Assembly (NCBI RefSeq): GCF_020073745.1
Contig: NZ_JAIRAU010000021.1
Coordinates: 1 to 56,001 of the forward strand
Direction of reading: 5' to 3'
Source: Nannocystis pusilla
Lineage (GTDB): Bacteria; Myxococcota_A; Polyangia; Nannocystales; Nannocystaceae
Length of the DNA: 56,001 nucleotides
This document shows positions 34,751 to 42,112 of this stretch, one piece after another (within the stretch, counting starts at the first letter, position 1; every line of letters begins with the position of its first letter). Position numbers and translations under genes: made by a program. Below the pieces are notes generated by a model, which searched no databases, was not told the origin of the DNA, and was given only the letters and a program-made list of their open reading frames with translations.

Positions 34751-37279
34751 TCAGCGGCCGCGCAGCGACATGGCGATCTTGAGGATGTCGGTCAGCACGC
34801 CGGCCGCCGTGACGGCGCCGCCGGCCCCTGCGCCCTGGACGAGCAGCGGATAGGCGCGGTGGCGGTCGGTGGTGAAGGCGACGAAGGCCTCGGTGCCGCG
34901 CAGGCGCGCGGCGGGGTGATCGGGCTCGACCTCGACGGGACCGACGCGCACGGCGGGGACGCCCGCAGGGGCCGACGGGTCGATCTGGGCCAGGTAGCGC
35001 AGGACGCGGCCGGCCTGGCGCATGCGCTCGATGCGGGCGGCGACGGCGGCGTCCTGCTCGGCGAGGGCGAGGAAGAACCGCTCGAGGTCGTCGTGGCCGA
35101 GCGCCTCGGGCGGGGCGAACGGCTCGATCGCCACGGCGTCGAGGTCGAGCTCCATGCCGAGCTCGCGCGCGAGGATCAGGGCCTTGCGCGCGACGTCGAG
35201 GCCGGAGAGGTCGTCGCGCGGGTGCGGCTCGGTGTAGCCGCGGGCGCGGGCGTCGCGGACGGCGTGCGACAGCGGGACGCCGCGCGACAGCTCGCCGGCG
35301 AGGTAGCCGAGGGTGCCGGAGAAGCTGCCCTCGATGCGCAGGATGGCGTCGCCGGTGCGCACGAGGCCCTTGAGGGTGTCGATGACCGGGAGGCTGGCGC
35401 CGACGGTGGTCTCGTACTCCCAGCGCCGATGCCGCTTTCGGGCCATGTCCATGAGGCCCTGTCGAATGGGCCAGGCGGCGGCGAGCGGGCGCTTGTTGGC
35501 GCCGACGACGTGGATCCCGCAGGCGAGCGCGGCCTCGTAGACGGCGCTGGTGTCCTCGGCGGTGCAGTCGACGAGGATCGGCACGGGCAGGCGGCGCAGG
35601 CGCTCGAGCAGGGCGGGGATGTCCGGAGGGACATGTGACTCCTGCAGGCGGACGTCCCACTGCGCGGCCGGGATCCCGGCGGGATCGAAGACGGCGCGCT
35701 TGCTGTCGACGACGCCGGCGAGTTTGATGAAGACGTCCTGGTTGCTGGCGAGCGCCTGCTGCTGGGCGGCGATCTGGGCCAGGAGCTCGCGGCCGACGGT
35801 GCCCTTGCCGAGGACGAGGAGGTTGACCTCCTGGGCGGCGAGGTTGAAGGCGGCGTGGACGGTGCGCACGGCGGTGGCGGTGTCCTCGCCGTCGATGACG
35901 GCGCTGATCGAGCGCTCGCCGGCCCCCTGGGCGCTGGCGCGGACGAGCACGCCGATCTGGCCGAGGGCGCCGAAGAACCGGCCGGCGACGTTGGGCGTGC
36001 GCCCCATGGCCTCGCCGACGAGGGTGAGCAGGGTGACGGGCTGGCGCACGCGGATCGGGGCGAGCTCGACCGGCTCGCCCTCGGTGGTGCGCCCGAACTC
36101 GGCGCTGAGGGCGGCCTCGGCCCGCGCGGCGTCCTGGCGCGCGACGGCGACGGCGAACGCCCGATCGCGCGGGGCGGCGGTGCCGACCCACACGGGCACG
36201 CCGGCGTTGGCGAGGGCCCGCAGGGCGCGCTCGCCGATCCGCTCGTGGCCGAGGCGGCGGCGGGTCTCGAGGTCGAGCAGCGCGAGGTCCTCGGTCGAGA
36301 CGACGCACACCGGGTGGCGCTCGTCGCGGGTGCCGACGACGTCGATGAGGGTGCCGGGATCGGCGGGCCGCGCGGTGTTGCGGACGCGCAGCGGGATCCG
36401 GGCCTCGATCAGCGGGGCCATGGTGCGCGGGTGGAGGATCATGCCGAGGTCGCCGAGCTCGAGCGCCTCGGCCTGGCTGAGGTGCGCGACCGGGTAGGCC
36501 TCGAGCACGAGGTCGGGGTCGGCGGTCATGACCCCGGAGACGTCGGTCCAGATCTGCAGCTCGGCAGCGCCGAGGATCTGGGCCAGCAGGGCCGCGGTGT
36601 AGTCGGAGCCGTTGCGGCCGAGCGTGGTGGTGCGGCCGTCGCGGGTGCGCCCGAGGAAGCCGGTGTGCACGCTGACGGCGCCGCTCCAGGCGGCCGAGAG
36701 GTCGCCGAGCTGCAGGGCCGAGGCGCCGAGGTCGGGGGTGGCCTGGCCGAAGCGGTCGTCGGTGACGGTCCAGTCGCGCGCGTCGACGGCGACGGCGTCG
36801 ACGCCGCGCGCGACCAGCAGGGCGCGCACGACCAGGACGCTGGCCCGCTCGCCGAACGACAGCGCGAGGTCGCGGGTCTGCAGGGTGCGCTCGCGGACGA
36901 GGCCGACGCCGAGCAGCAGCTGCCGCAGCGGGCGCATCAGCTCGGCGATCGCGGGGGACAGGTCCTCAGGGACATGTACCAGGAGACCTGCGCGTTGGAG
37001 CCTGTCCGTGAGGTCACGTGCGACGCCGACCACGAGCGCCTCGATGGCGTCGACGTGGGGGTCGGCGGCCAGGCCGGCGGCCGCGGCGTCGACGGCGGCG
37101 ATCAGGCGGTCGGTGGTGTCGGCCATGGCCGAGACGACGACGGCGACCGGGCCGGCCTGGCGCTCGCGGGCGATGAGGTCGAGGGCCTGGAACAGGCGGT
37201 CGGCCGCGCCCACCGAGCTGCCGCCGAACTTCATTACGCGGAAGGGACGGGCCTGGCCGGGATCGTGCTGCGGCGTCAT
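34751..37279 (-). CDS. thrA: Bifunctional aspartokinase / homoserine dehydrogenase
   Basis: The 842-residue fusion catalyses the first and third steps of the threonine/methionine branch from aspartate. The kinase half opens with VMKFGGSSVG and has GRNGSDYTAALLA; ACT regulatory domains lie in the middle (LTLVGEAMGRTPNVAGRFF); the dehydrogenase half has LVLGKGTVGRELL, VGANKRPLA and EGSFSGTLGYL. The ATG has a TATCCT box 8 nt upstream. A five-unit 14-bp repeat (36956-37025) lies in a variable helix of the kinase half, and a three-unit one (35441-35482) lies between VGANK and TTVGASLP, where the spacing matches my memory of E. coli ThrA exactly. Confidence 0.95.
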   Translation of the reverse strand: MTPQHDPGQARPFRVMKFGGSSVGAADRLFQALDLIARERQAGPVAVVVSAMADTTDRLIAAVDAAAAGLAADPHVDAIEALVVGVARDLTDRLQRAGLLVHVPEDLSPAIAELMRPLRQLLLGVGLVRERTLQTRDLALSFGERASVLVVRALLVARGVDAVAVDARDWTVTDDRFGQATPDLGASALQLGDLSAAWSGAVSVHTGFLGRTRDGRTTTLGRNGSDYTAALLAQILGAAELQIWTDVSGVMTADPDLVLEAYPVAHLSQAEALELGDLGMILHPRTMAPLIEARIPLRVRNTARPADPGTLIDVVGTRDERHPVCVVSTEDLALLDLETRRRLGHERIGERALRALANAGVPVWVGTAAPRDRAFAVAVARQDAARAEAALSAEFGRTTEGEPVELAPIRVRQPVTLLTLVGEAMGRTPNVAGRFFGALGQIGVLVRASAQGAGERSISAVIDGEDTATAVRTVHAAFNLAAQEVNLLVLGKGTVGRELLAQIAAQQQALASNQDVFIKLAGVVDSKRAVFDPAGIPAAQWDVRLQESHVPPDIPALLERLRRLPVPILVDCTAEDTSAVYEAALACGIHVVGANKRPLAAAWPIRQGLMDMARKRHRRWEYETTVGASLPVIDTLKGLVRTGDAILRIEGSFSGTLGYLAGELSRGVPLSHAVRDARARGYTEPHPRDDLSGLDVARKALILARELGMELDLDAVAIEPFAPPEALGHDDLERFFLALAEQDAAVAARIERMRQAGRVLRYLAQIDPSAPAGVPAVRVGPVEVEPDHPAARLRGTEAFVAFTTDRHRAYPLLVQGAGAGGAVTAAGVLTDILKIAMSLRGR
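35441..35482. repeat. In-gene 14-bp repeat array (thrA, second)
   Basis: Units at 35444 (GGCCATGTCC), 35458 (CCTG) and 35472 (CAGG). Protein length here appears unchanged from the family, so the array seems to overwrite rather than extend the gene. Confidence 0.55.
36956..37025. repeat. In-gene 14-bp repeat array (thrA, first)
   Basis: Five units have cores at 36959 (CAGG), 36973 (CATG), 36987 (CCTG), 37001 (CCTG) and 37015 (CACG), all 14 bp apart. This is the longest array found inside a gene here. Confidence 0.75.
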
Positions 37280-37287
37280 GCGGGGGG

Positions 37288-37293
37288 AGGATA
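37288..37293 (-). promoter_or_regulatory. -10-like box of thrA (leaderless)
   Basis: TATCCT on the minus strand lies 8 nt before the thrA ATG, separated only by a C-rich run. Confidence 0.35.
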
Positions 37294-37379
37294 TCGGAAG
37301 CGGCCCGGGGCGGGGTAGGGGCAGCGCTTGACGGAGAGCGGGCGTGTGCCACAGTTGCCGCCCGACGAGCGGGGGACAC

Positions 37380-38822
37380 ATGCAGATCCTGGTCACGGGC
37401 GCGACGGGGTTCGTCGGACGGGCGCTGGTCCTCCGATTGCTGCGAGACGGCCATCACGTGCGCGCCTGGGTGCGCTCGCCGGGACGGGCGATGGACCTGC
37501 TCGGGGCCGAGGTCGAGCTGGCGGCCGCGGGCGACGAGACGGCGCTGGTGCGGGCGCTGGCCGGCTGCGACGCGGTGGTCCACCTGGCGGGCGAGTCGGT
37601 CGGGGTCGGGCGGTGGACGGCGGCGCGCAAACGTGAACTTTGGGACAGCCGCGTGAAGCTCACCGAGACGCTGGTGCGGGCGCTGGCGGCGGCCGAACCG
37701 CGGCCGCGCGTGCTGGTGTCGGCGTCGGCGGTCGGCTACTACGGCGACCGCGGCGAGGAGGAGCTCGAGGAGACCAGCCGCCCGGCCGACGACTTCCTCG
37801 GCAAGATGTGCCAGGCCTGGGAGGCGGCGGCCCGCGGCGCCGAGGCCCACGGCGTCCGGGTGTGCACGCCGCGGATCGGGCTGGTGCTCGGGCTCGGCGG
37901 CGGGGTGCTCGAGGCGCTGCTGCCGATCTTCCGCGCCGGCCTGGGCGGGCCGCTCGGGTCGGGCGAACAGTGGTTCCCGTGGATCCACCTCCACGACCTG
38001 GTCGAGCTGCTGACGACGGCGGTGACCGACGCGCGCTACACCGGGCCGGTGCTGGCGGTGGCGCCCCAGCCGGTCACCAACGCGGCTTTTTCGCTGGCGC
38101 TGGCGGAGTCGCTCGGACGCAAGGCGCGCCTGCCGGTGCCTCGCCTGGCGCTGCGGATCGCACGCGGCGAGGCGGCCGAGGCCCTGGTCGCCAGCCAGCG
38201 GGCCGTGCCGGCGCGCACGCTGGCGCTCGGGTTCCAGTTCCAATTCCCCACGCTGCCGGCCGCGCTCGAGGATCTGTTCGGCAGCCGTTACCGCCCGCAA
38301 TTCGCCCCGCCCGAGCTGACGCCGCCCGACCCGTACCTGGCCGGCCGCCGGCCGCCGACGACGGTGCTGCGCCAGTCGACCGTGGTGGCGGCGCCGCTGG
38401 CCGCGGTGTTCGGGTTCTTCGCGCGCGCGGAGAACCTCGGGGTGATGACGCCGCGGGCGGCCGCGATGACGGTGCTGACGCCGCGTCCGCTGGTGGTCGA
38501 GCCCGGGCGCCACATCGAATCGACGATCGCGATCGGGCCGGTGCGCGTCCGCTGGACCGCGGAATTCGAGCTGGTCGAGCCGGAGCGCCGCTTCGTCGAC
38601 GTGCAGACGCGCGGGCCGTTCGCGGTGTGGTGGCACGAGCACCGCTTCACGCCGCGCGAGGACGGGGGCACGCAGATCGACGACACGGTCTACTACCGCC
38701 CGCCGCTCGGCCCGATCGGCCGGGTCGCCGACGCGCTGTTCGTGCGCCCGCGGCTGCGCGAGCTGTTCGAGTTCCGCGCCCAGGCGCTCCGGCTGCGCTT
38801 CGGCGCGCCGCAGCAACGGTGA
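37380..38822 (+). CDS. TIGR01777-type epimerase fused to an SRPBCC domain
   Basis: The 480-residue protein has an N-terminal Rossmann epimerase of the YfcH type: ILVTGATGFVGRAL at residues 3-16, HLAGESVGVGRW, SASAVGYYGDRG and FPWIHLHDLVE. From about residue 330 a separate SRPBCC ligand-binding domain follows (LRQSTVVAAPLAAVFGFFA, ending VYYRPPLGPIGRVADALF). Related organisms often encode these as neighbouring genes; here they are fused. Function is unknown, possibly lipid or isoprenoid related. The ATG at 37380 is preceded by a GGGGG stretch and is chosen over an upstream GTG because the Rossmann strand starts there. Confidence 0.85.
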   Translation: MQILVTGATGFVGRALVLRLLRDGHHVRAWVRSPGRAMDLLGAEVELAAAGDETALVRALAGCDAVVHLAGESVGVGRWTAARKRELWDSRVKLTETLVRALAAAEPRPRVLVSASAVGYYGDRGEEELEETSRPADDFLGKMCQAWEAAARGAEAHGVRVCTPRIGLVLGLGGGVLEALLPIFRAGLGGPLGSGEQWFPWIHLHDLVELLTTAVTDARYTGPVLAVAPQPVTNAAFSLALAESLGRKARLPVPRLALRIARGEAAEALVASQRAVPARTLALGFQFQFPTLPAALEDLFGSRYRPQFAPPELTPPDPYLAGRRPPTTVLRQSTVVAAPLAAVFGFFARAENLGVMTPRAAAMTVLTPRPLVVEPGRHIESTIAIGPVRVRWTAEFELVEPERRFVDVQTRGPFAVWWHEHRFTPREDGGTQIDDTVYYRPPLGPIGRVADALFVRPRLRELFEFRAQALRLRFGAPQQR

Positions 38823-38833
38823 GCTGCACGATC

Positions 38834-38903
38834 GGGCATGTCTGAACGGGCATGTCGCTCGGGATATGTCCGTTCAGACATGTCCATAAGAACACGGTGA
38901 TGG
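38834..38903. repeat. 14-bp phased repeat array E
   Basis: Cores at 38837, 38851, 38865, 38879 and 38893 (CATG, CATG, TATG, CATG, CACG), 14 bp apart, beginning 11 bp after the stop codon of the epimerase gene. Confidence 0.85.
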
Positions 38904-39059
38904 TGCACGGCGCCATCGGCTCGCGGGAGAACGCCGGCAGGGTCGGCGGTGAGCCAGCCGCCGAGGTCGCTCGCCGCGCGGCGGCCGTCCCGATGTTCGG
39001 GTGCAGACGGGCGGGAACCGCGACGAGGTGCGGTTGTCTCGGCGTGCGGAGGACGTGCG

Positions 39060-39536
39060 ATGCGAGCCCATGCGCTGCGGCGAATCGGGGCGACTGCCCT
39101 GTGCTTGATGATGGGAACGACGGCGATCAATTGCGCACCCCACGGGGAGGTGGCGGCGCAGGACGAGGCCGAACCGGAGGCGGCGTGGACGAGGTCTGCG
39201 CCGCCTCGTTGCTCTGCGGCGCGATCGGCCCGGACGACGATGAGCGTCACCGACGCAGAGGACGAGGGCGCGCTCGATGCGGCGCTCGATCTCGCTCGAG
39301 GCGTGCTGGCGCTCGAGTCGTACGAGCAGCCGCGGCCGTGTCACGCGCGCCTCGCCGAGCGGCTGCGGGCCCAGTACGAGATCGACTACCGCAACGTCGG
39401 CGCGTGCGGGGTCGACGAGGTGGTGGTCGGGCACGCGCGCGGGTACAACGCGATGATGCACCGCCACATCGCCGCGCAGCACGGGGCGGTGGTCGAGGCG
39501 ACGGCGCGCGAGGTCGGGTGCCTCAGGGAGGGCTGA
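39060..39536 (+). CDS. Small hypothetical lipoprotein
   Basis: The 158-residue protein starts MRAHALRRIGATALCLMMGTTAINC, a signal with a lipobox-like AINC; the sequence is given here in two linked parts only. The rest is helical with three Cys (PRPCHARLAERL, NVGACGVDE, VGCLREG) and no recognised domain. Its last 14 bp overlap the 3' end of the convergent acyl-CoA synthetase gene. The start is chosen at the first codon before the signal; the longer frame adds only Arg-rich sequence. Confidence 0.6.
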   Translation: MRAHALRRIGATALCLMMGTTAINCAPHGEVAAQDEAEPEAAWTRSAPPRCSAARSARTTMSVTDAEDEGALDAALDLARGVLALESYEQPRPCHARLAERLRAQYEIDYRNVGACGVDEVVVGHARGYNAMMHRHIAAQHGAVVEATAREVGCLREG

Positions 39537-40986
39537 GGGCGGCCTTGATCACCTTGCCCATGGCGTTGCGGGGCAGGGCTTCGACGAAGCGGACGTCGCG
39601 TGGGCGCTTGTGCGGGGCGAGCGCCCCGGCCACGTGATCGACGAGCTGCTGCGCGAGCGGAGGGCGCGCCGGATCGCGGGCGACGACGAAGGCGACGATC
39701 CGTTCGCCGAGGTCGTCGTCGGCGACGCCGAGGACCGCGACCTCGGCGACGTCGGGGTGCTCGAGGAGACAGGTCTCGATCTCGCCGGCGCCGATCTTGA
39801 AGCCGCCGCTCTTGATCAAGTCGGTGGCGCGGCGCCCGACGATCCGGTAGGCGCCGTCGGCGGTGCGGGTGGCGAGGTCGCCGGTGTAGAACCAGCCTTC
39901 GTCGTCGCGCACGGCGGCGGTGGCGTCGGGGCGGCCGAGGTAGCCGGCGAACACGCTGGGGCCGCGCACGGCGATCTCGCCGAGAGTGGCGTCGTCGGCG
40001 ACGTCGAGCGGGCGCCGCTGATCGTCGACGAGCCGGACCTCGACGCCCGGGAGGGGCGGGCCGACCAGGCCGGGGCGCGGCGGGCCCGCGGTCGGAACGG
40101 CGCACACGATGAGGGTCTCGGTGAGGCCGTAGCGCTCGTAGACGCCGCGGCCGGTGAGAGCGGCGATCCGCCGGTGCTCGCGCGCCGACAGGGCGGCGGA
40201 GCCGGAGATCAAGAGTCGCGCGGCCGCGAGGTCGGCGGCGACGCCGGGATCGCGCTCCGCGAGCTCGGCGAGGCGGACGTACATGGTGGGGACCGCGAAC
40301 AGGATGGCGCCGCGCACGGCCGCGGCCAGCTCGGCGGGCTCGAAGCGCGGCAGCCAGTGGAGGCGGCCGCCGACGCGCAGGCTGCCGAACAGGCCGAGCA
40401 CGAGGCCGTGGACGTGGAACAGCGGCAGGGCGTGGACGACGGTGTCGGCGGCGGTCCAGGCCCACGCGCGCGCCAGGCCGTCGAGGTTGGCGGCCACGCC
40501 GGCGGCGGTCAGCACGGCGCCCTTGGGCGCGCCGGTGGTGCCCGAGGTGTAGATCAGCAGGAGCGGGCGGGCGTCGGCCGGCGGGATCGGCGGAGGTTCC
40601 TTTGGACATGTCGGTTCGGACATGTCCAGGAGGACCTGTATCGAAGGACCGAGGGGGCCCTCGGCGCGCTCGTCGGGGCGGGCGGCGAAGCAGCAGCGGG
40701 GGGCGGCGTCGGCGGCGATGTGGGCGACCTCGCGCTCGCCGAGCCGGGGGTTCAGAGGGACGGTGACGACGCCGGCGAGCGCCCCGCCGACCAGCGCGAC
40801 GACGGTGCGCAGGTCCGGCTGGGTCCACACACTGACGCGGTCGCCGGGCTGGACGCCCATGCGCGCGAGCACGTCGGCGTGGCGGCGCGCGGCGGCGAGG
40901 AGCTGGCGGTCGGTGAGCGAGACGTCGTCGACGGTGAGGACGGTGCGGCCGTCGGGGGCTGCGAGGCAGGGGAAGAGGGCATCCAC
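39523..40986 (-). CDS. Acyl-CoA synthetase (AMP-dependent, MatB-like)
   Basis: The 487-residue adenylate-forming enzyme has the P-loop-like LIYTSGTTGAPKGAVLT, the A5 motif YERYGLTET, the A7 motif GWFYTGDLAT and the A10 Lys in PRNAMGKVIKAAL. Length and motif wording resemble malonyl-CoA or medium-chain acyl-CoA synthetases. It is cytoplasmic. The GTG start gives the normal N-terminus. A repeat array (40590-40659) sits just before the TSGTTG loop, in a non-conserved linker (SIQVLLDMSEPTCPKE) of about 14 extra residues. Confidence 0.88.
   Translation of the reverse strand: MDALFPCLAAPDGRTVLTVDDVSLTDRQLLAAARRHADVLARMGVQPGDRVSVWTQPDLRTVVALVGGALAGVVTVPLNPRLGEREVAHIAADAAPRCCFAARPDERAEGPLGPSIQVLLDMSEPTCPKEPPPIPPADARPLLLIYTSGTTGAPKGAVLTAAGVAANLDGLARAWAWTAADTVVHALPLFHVHGLVLGLFGSLRVGGRLHWLPRFEPAELAAAVRGAILFAVPTMYVRLAELAERDPGVAADLAAARLLISGSAALSAREHRRIAALTGRGVYERYGLTETLIVCAVPTAGPPRPGLVGPPLPGVEVRLVDDQRRPLDVADDATLGEIAVRGPSVFAGYLGRPDATAAVRDDEGWFYTGDLATRTADGAYRIVGRRATDLIKSGGFKIGAGEIETCLLEHPDVAEVAVLGVADDDLGERIVAFVVARDPARPPLAQQLVDHVAGALAPHKRPRDVRFVEALPRNAMGKVIKAALSPP
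40590..40659. repeat. In-gene 14-bp repeat array (acyl-CoA synthetase)
   Basis: Strong units at 40607 (GGACATGTCG), 40621 (GGACATGTCC) and 40635 (GGACCTGTAT), weaker ones at 40593 and 40649; spacers GTTC, AGGA and CGAA. Confidence 0.75.
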
Positions 40987-41025
40987 GCCCCGATGCGTGT
41001 GCCAAATCCCCGCGCCGCTGGCAAG

Positions 41026-42009
41026 TCACTGGACCATCGGGACATAGGTGATCCACTCGCCGTCGGACAGATCGTAGGCGCCGCAGCGCGGCAACTGACA
41101 TTCGATCTCGGTGTCAGCAATGCGCGTCTGATCGACGCACAGCGCGCCCGCGGCCGTCCACACGGCCTCGATCGCGGCCGGTTCGGCGGTGAGGCCCACC
41201 GTCCCCTGGACATTCTCCCACTGGATGGGAGTGCCGTTCTCGGTGTAGCTGTGACCGTCCCCGCAATAATCGGCGGTGATCATCTTGAGGGTGGCCTGGC
41301 GCTGGTCGGGGGTGGTGTGGCTGCTCTGGGGACCGTAGCCCAGCAGCGACAGCTTGGCCGCGGCCGAGCCGGCGCAGGCGATGCTGAACCACCCTTGGGC
41401 GTCGGGCCGCACCTCCTTGGCGTCGAGGTCGTAGGTCTCGCCGCCGAGGACCAGCGCGATCGGGGCCCGCGGTGAATCATGATACCCGGTGCAAACATTC
41501 CGCTCGATGTGGTTACCGTCGACATACACGAGCCCGTACGCGTCGGCCTCGGGAGAACCCTCGGTCCAGCGCGTGACGCGATCGTGGGAGGCGATCATGA
41601 CGGTCGCGTACGGTTGACCCTTCTTGGCGAGGACGATACGGGTGCCCACCAGCGCCTCGCCGGCGGCGACGACGGCGCCCTTGGCGTCGCGGAGGACGAG
41701 GGCGTCGCCGGCGACGTCGAGCCGCACGTGGCCGCCCGCCGCGGCGGCGGGGCCGGGCACGACCTTCAGGATCCGCAGGCCGGCCGCGTTGGCCTGGCCG
41801 CCGAGGTGGAGCTCGTGGATCGAGCTGCCGAACACCTCCGCGGCATTGAATCCGCACTGCCAGATCGGGCAGCTCGAGCCCTTCTCGCCGATTCGCGGAT
41901 TGATGACACCAGGGTCGTCAGTTATCAATGTCTTATCAATGTCACAGGCGGCGAGCAGTCCGCAAAAGGCCGTCGCAGCGCAGATTCCATGACAGTTTCT
42001 TGATTTCAC
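41026..42009 (-). CDS. ADYC-domain lipoprotein
   Basis: The 327-residue protein starts at a GTG behind a GGAGG Shine-Dalgarno sequence. It has a lipoprotein signal ending in GLLAAC and the hallmark ITADYCGDGHSYT near residue 255 of the myxobacterial ADYC domain. Several Cys pairs suggest an oxidised, periplasmic or surface fold. GC is slightly lower at its 5' end than in neighbours. The domain is known mainly from myxobacterial surface proteins; its role is not known. Confidence 0.82.
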   Translation of the reverse strand: MKSRNCHGICAATAFCGLLAACDIDKTLITDDPGVINPRIGEKGSSCPIWQCGFNAAEVFGSSIHELHLGGQANAAGLRILKVVPGPAAAAGGHVRLDVAGDALVLRDAKGAVVAAGEALVGTRIVLAKKGQPYATVMIASHDRVTRWTEGSPEADAYGLVYVDGNHIERNVCTGYHDSPRAPIALVLGGETYDLDAKEVRPDAQGWFSIACAGSAAAKLSLLGYGPQSSHTTPDQRQATLKMITADYCGDGHSYTENGTPIQWENVQGTVGLTAEPAAIEAVWTAAGALCVDQTRIADTEIECQLPRCGAYDLSDGEWITYVPMVQ

Positions 42010-42112
42010 AACTATCCCTCCACCACCTCTCTATGCAGTGTCGGGGAGCTTTCAAGCTCGAGCAGAGGGTGGATGTGATCCGCGCCCACACTCGCCGCGT
42101 AGGCCGGTGTTC

